Positions 60,713 to 64,000 of a stretch of DNA of 64,000 nt are shown here, one piece after another (positions within the stretch are counted from its first letter, which is position 1; each line of letters starts with the position of its first letter). The DNA is taken from the NCBI GenBank assembly GCA_965212195.1, contig CBDBUW010000010.1:868001-932000 (forward strand), read 5' to 3'. Made by a program: the position numbers and the translations under genes. The stretch comes from JAJCYK01 sp965212195 (GTDB lineage: Bacteria; Bacteroidota; Bacteroidia; Cytophagales; Cyclobacteriaceae). Under the pieces are notes generated by a model. It saw nothing but the letters and a program-made list of their open reading frames with translations. It did not search any database and was not told the DNA's origin.

Positions 60713-60748
60713 GATGCTGGCGAACTGTAATTCAAGTAGGCTGCTGAA

Positions 60749-61594
60749 TCAGCTAAAATTAAAAGCTTCATTGCCTAATAACTCGGGGCACAGCTCTGTG
60801 AGTTTCTGCTCAACTTCGGGATCGAGTTTGGCCATAAATAGTGTTTTCACCCGCGACAGGTTTTCTATGTCCACACCTCTAATACCTCTGAGATCTGCTT
60901 TGTATAAATTAGCATTGTCGAAATGAGCACCGGTAACATGACACCCCCTCAAATTGGCCTCCATTAAAAAGGCGTTGGTGAAATCTGTTTTGATAAGAAA
61001 AGCGTTTTCAAAATTGGCCTTTATCAACACGGCATCTTTAAAGCTGGCCCCGCTGGCAAAGGAATTGCCCAGGTTGACCTGATTAAGTTGAGCATTTTCC
61101 AAGTTGGTCTGATTAAGCCTGGCTCCTTCAAGACTACAGCCTACCATATTGGCATAACTGAGATTGCAGCTGTTCAGGTTGGACCCGGTAAGGTTCACAT
61201 GGCTTAAGTTGGTGCGAGCCAGGTAGCAATTAACCAGATTTATGTTGTAGATCCTATTCTGGTTCAGCCGCTTGATATTACCTACCGTACGAAAGGCCGC
61301 TTCGTCGGATTCCCACAACCGGAAATCGTCGATCTCATCCTGATGGGTCTTGATCCTACGCCGCTCTTCTCCTATTTTGTTAAGCCAAAAGATCAAGATA
61401 CCAATAACCGCCACATCAAACAGCATACCATGAGCCTCCACCAACAGCTGAGGGACGAATACCTCGAAGCGATTAATATAATGGGGCAAGCTAAGTGACA
61501 TGACCACTATGGACAATCCCAGCAATACGAGAAATGAGGTGAGAATAGGTTTCTCCAGGATACGTTGGCCTATCCGGGTAAAATTCTTTATCAA
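60749..61594 (-). CDS. Pentapeptide-repeat protein with two membrane spans
   Basis: A 281-aa protein. Two hydrophobic segments ('ILTSFLVLLGLSIVVMSL' and 'GMLFDVAVIGILIFWL') lie near residues 18-75. Then from about residue 115 there is a run of A(D/N)LXX-type pentapeptides ('CYLARTNLSHVNLTGSNLNS' and 'LYKADLRGIRG') that would form a right-handed beta-helix. It is membrane-anchored with the helix in the cytoplasm. Soluble pentapeptide proteins of the Qnr type protect DNA gyrase; whether this anchored one does is unknown. A promoter and hairpin for greA lie just after its stop. Confidence 0.9.
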   Translation of the reverse strand: MIKNFTRIGQRILEKPILTSFLVLLGLSIVVMSLSLPHYINRFEVFVPQLLVEAHGMLFDVAVIGILIFWLNKIGEERRRIKTHQDEIDDFRLWESDEAAFRTVGNIKRLNQNRIYNINLVNCYLARTNLSHVNLTGSNLNSCNLSYANMVGCSLEGARLNQTNLENAQLNQVNLGNSFASGASFKDAVLIKANFENAFLIKTDFTNAFLMEANLRGCHVTGAHFDNANLYKADLRGIRGVDIENLSRVKTLFMAKLDPEVEQKLTELCPELLGNEAFNFS

Positions 61595-61710
61595 ATCGTC
61601 CTTAACTTAGTTTTTCAAAAATTATAGGGTGATAAATATAGGGTAATCGGCCAGCAATTACCGTCCATAATAAAAGGAAAACTTACAGGTATTATAAGCG
61701 GAGAATTAAT

Positions 61711-62661
61711 TCAATCTATCAACCCCTGGGATTGCAAACGGGCTAGTTTTTCCAAAATAACAGCATTGATCCTTTCATAGGACTGATAACTCCAACCCGC
61801 TATGTGTGGTGTTAACAGTACACGGTCCGAGTTTAGTAAGTATTCACACACATCTCTCTGTTTATCAGATAGTTGTGAAATTGGCTCGATTTCCAAAACA
61901 TCCAACGCCGCAGCGGTGATCTTTTGATCGCGGATCAGCTTGACCAAATCAGAGAGTGGCAATATCTCACCCCTGGCGGTATTGAGCAAGATTAAAGGCT
62001 TATGGAATCTGCTAAAAAAAGAATAATCATAAAAACCCTTGGTTTCCTCAGTCAAAGGTACATGAAGGCTAAGTATATCACATTGGTATAATTCCTCCAG
62101 ATCGGCCTCTTGCACATATTCGTCGCTAAAATCCTTAAGGTATTTATCGTAAGCTAAAACCCGACATTTAAAGGGCGGAAGCATTTTAGCGAACGCGCTT
62201 CCCATATTACCATACCCGATCAGGCCGATAGTTTTCCCAGATAATTCTGTGCCCCGAAAAACTTCTCGTTGCCATAGACCTTCCCGCACCGAACGATCGG
62301 CCAAAGTCACGTTGTGCAACAAATTCAGCAATAAGGCCAGAGCATGTTCACCTAATGTAAGTCTGTTTCCCTCCGGGGCATTAATGATATGTATACCGGA
62401 ATTGGCTAGGTATTGGCTATCCAGGTTATCCACCCCGGCACCTGCGCGAGCTACGAATTTTAAAGAAGTGGCCGCTTGAATAAACTCCGCATCTACCTTG
62501 GTCTTACTGCGTATGACCAAGCCCTGGTAGCCTACAATTTCTTTTAAGAGTTCTTCCCTGGTGATTTCCGGTCGATAGTCTACCCTCCACCCCAGGCTTT
62601 GAAGCGACGGTACCAGGGAGTGGTGCATTTTATCAGCAATAATACAGGATGGTTTCATGAT
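61711..62661 (-). CDS. D-2-hydroxyacid dehydrogenase (phosphoglycerate dehydrogenase-like)
   Basis: A 316-aa enzyme from the ATG at 62661 (MKPSCIIADKMHHSLVPSL); 62724 is upstream and would overlap mgtE. The NAD motif is 'GLIGYGNMGSAFAKMLPPFK' and the catalytic triad residues are in 'ARAGAGVDNLDSQYL' (Arg), 'LEIEPI' (Glu) and 'LLTPHIAGWSYQSYERI' (His). There is no regulatory ACT domain, so it may be a SerA for serine synthesis or a related dehydrogenase. The gap to mgtE is 4 bases. Confidence 0.92.
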   Translation of the reverse strand: MMKPSCIIADKMHHSLVPSLQSLGWRVDYRPEITREELLKEIVGYQGLVIRSKTKVDAEFIQAATSLKFVARAGAGVDNLDSQYLANSGIHIINAPEGNRLTLGEHALALLLNLLHNVTLADRSVREGLWQREVFRGTELSGKTIGLIGYGNMGSAFAKMLPPFKCRVLAYDKYLKDFSDEYVQEADLEELYQCDILSLHVPLTEETKGFYDYSFFSRFHKPLILLNTARGEILPLSDLVKLIRDQKITAAALDVLEIEPISQLSDKQRDVCEYLLNSDRVLLTPHIAGWSYQSYERINAVILEKLARLQSQGLID

Positions 62662-62665
62662 CCTG

Positions 62666-64000
62666 CTATAAAGTATATAGGATATGGGCCACACCGAAGT
62701 ACACTGCCAGCCCCAGCAGGTCATTGGCTGTGGTAATAAAAGGTCCAGAGGCCAGAGCCGGATTAATGCCGAATTTATCCAGGATCAAAGGAGTAGCTGT
62801 ACCCATGAAGCTGGCCAGCAATACTACGCTCAGTAAGGCTAATGACACGATCAGGGCCAATCTAACGCCATTGCCCATTACAAATTGTACACCCAGGAAC
62901 ACCATAATAGCCAAAAGGACCCCATTGAGGATAGCCACCCAGAAAACCTTTCCCAGTCTTCTGTAAGTGGTTTGAGAAAAAGCAGACTTATTGGCCAGTC
63001 CTTGTACCACCAGAGAAGACGATTGAATGCCTACATTACCACCGGTGGCCATAATTAATGGAATGAAAAAGGTAAGCGTAAGGGTGATATTCTTCTCGAA
63101 GGTCTCCATAAACAGGGCTCCCAGCAGTCCTCCGATCATTCCGATGACCAGCCAGGGCAATCTGGCCCTGGTAAGCACCCACACACTGTCATCCTCTTCC
63201 ACATCTTCTGAAAGACCCGCCATCAATTGACGTTCCTGCTCGGCAAGGTCGGTGATTACATCCACGATATCATCGATAGTGATCCGTCCCACTAGTTTAC
63301 CTTGCATATTTATCACGGGGACCGCTTCTAGATCGTATTTACGCATAACGGAGGCTACCTCCACCTCATCCATGTAGGTTTCTACTGCTACTACCTCCTG
63401 GTCGTAAATTGAGGAAACCTTCATATGGTCATCGGCCAATACGATGCGCTTCAAGGAAACCCGCCCAAGTAATTTGTCGCCATCATCCACTACGTAAACA
63501 GCATATACCTTTTGGACGTCCTCAGCCTGGCGACGAATTTCCTCGATGGTTTTGCCAATGGTCCAATTGGCATTGGCTTTGATCAACTCCTTGGCCATTA
63601 AGCCGCCGGCACAGTCCTCATCATAGCGTAGCAGCTCCAGTACGTTGGAGGCTTTCTCCTCATTGTCGAGCCCGTCTATTACCGCCTCCCTGATTTTTAT
63701 GGGAAGTTCATTGACAATATCCGCACCGTCGTCGCTATCCAATTCATTAACGTACTTGGAAATCTCTTCAGTTTCAAATTCGCTTAAGAATTGTGATCGT
63801 GTATCGGGATCTAACTCTTTGATGATTTCAGAGCCGGTCTCTACATCGAGCATTTCCAGCACAAATTTGGAGTCTTTGCTATCAAATTCGTGCAAAAGCG
63901 CACTGATATCCGCCGAGTTTACACCGGAAAGGCTGGCCTGGATGAAAAGGATGTCGTGGGATTCAATAGCCTCACCAAATCGTTCCAGGAACTCTTTCGA
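62666..64000 (-). CDS. mgtE: MgtE-family magnesium transporter (partial, N-terminus off the window)
   Basis: A Mg2+ channel of the MgtE family. The frame is open through the right edge; the visible part has about 444 residues and the first N-domain residues are missing. Present are the end of the N domain ('LDVETGSEIIKELDPDTRSQ', 'DDGADIVNELPIKIREAVID'), the two CBS domains ('VYAVYVVDDGDKLLGRVSLK', 'AVPVINMQGKLVGRITIDDI') and five spans with the conserved pore segment 'PLIMATGGNVGIQSSSLVVQ' and 'FITTANDLLGLAVYFGVA'. The last residues are just before the D-2-hydroxyacid dehydrogenase start. Confidence 0.94.
   Translation of the reverse strand, partial: SKEFLERFGEAIESHDILFIQASLSGVNSADISALLHEFDSKDSKFVLEMLDVETGSEIIKELDPDTRSQFLSEFETEEISKYVNELDSDDGADIVNELPIKIREAVIDGLDNEEKASNVLELLRYDEDCAGGLMAKELIKANANWTIGKTIEEIRRQAEDVQKVYAVYVVDDGDKLLGRVSLKRIVLADDHMKVSSIYDQEVVAVETYMDEVEVASVMRKYDLEAVPVINMQGKLVGRITIDDIVDVITDLAEQERQLMAGLSEDVEEDDSVWVLTRARLPWLVIGMIGGLLGALFMETFEKNITLTLTFFIPLIMATGGNVGIQSSSLVVQGLANKSAFSQTTYRRLGKVFWVAILNGVLLAIMVFLGVQFVMGNGVRLALIVSLALLSVVLLASFMGTATPLILDKFGINPALASGPFITTANDLLGLAVYFGVAHILYTL

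Overview
The window looks like chromosomal DNA from a member of the Bacteroidota. Supporting signs are TAnnTTTG-type promoter hexamers just upstream of several genes, a ribosomal protein S1 with a long acidic Glu/Ala/Pro-rich N-terminus, a fused alpha/beta branched-chain E1 gene, an ExbB-ExbD-ExbD operon, a TamB/TsaD divergent pair, several lipoproteins, and a TPR-CHAT protein. I cannot place it below phylum from these genes. Most of it is ordinary housekeeping DNA. The 36.4-42.4 kb stretch and the 1-10 kb stretch are the accessory parts.

Layout. 1-10.2 kb: a leftward operon of an NRPS-like protein, an alpha/beta hydrolase, a free-standing adenylation enzyme and two acyl-CoA dehydrogenases (the last cut by the window edge), with a third acyl-CoA dehydrogenase divergent from it. 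10.2-16.4 kb: a membrane-anchored TPR-CHAT protein, a tRNA-Cys with a duplicated 3' end, rpsA and an XRE regulator. 16.6-21.4 kb: a secreted M20 amidohydrolase, then lipoprotein, outer-membrane barrel, ECF sigma factor and a vWA-like membrane protein overlapping the sigma gene. 21.4-27.1 kb (leftward): arginine deiminase and a PLP decarboxylase with a frameshift, then HNH protein, NlpC/P60 peptidase, smpB and tsaD. 27.1-36.3 kb (mostly rightward): tamB, a DUF2279 protein, a small protein, the RNase P RNA, an NtrC-like regulator, an orphan LuxE-like enzyme and a lipoprotein. 36.4-42.4 kb: scattered single genes (flavodoxin, DUF1428, DinB/ClbS-like, glycosyltransferase, MDR reductase), part of it bounded by two copies of a GC-rich repeat. 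42.5-47.1 kb: branched-chain 2-oxoacid dehydrogenase E1, a DUF1573 protein and alanine dehydrogenase, all three interrupted by single-base indels. 47.1-64 kb: SLC13 transporter, ExbBD operon, tRNA-Ser, asparaginase, tatD, a glycosyltransferase/deacetylase/phosphatase group, ruvC, HIT, greA, a pentapeptide-repeat protein, a D-2-hydroxyacid dehydrogenase and mgtE (cut by the right edge).

The most interesting parts are: (1) the NRPS-like/acyl-CoA dehydrogenase operon, in which both adenylation domains lack the usual alpha-amino-binding aspartate and the two hydrolase domains have unusual nucleophile elbows; (2) the sigma factor translationally coupled to a vWA-like membrane protein; (3) a promoter followed at once by a terminator-like hairpin in the greA leader; (4) the tRNA-Cys 3'-end duplication; and (5) the cluster of indels at 43-47 kb, which can be repaired in the reading frames and may be sequence error rather than decay.
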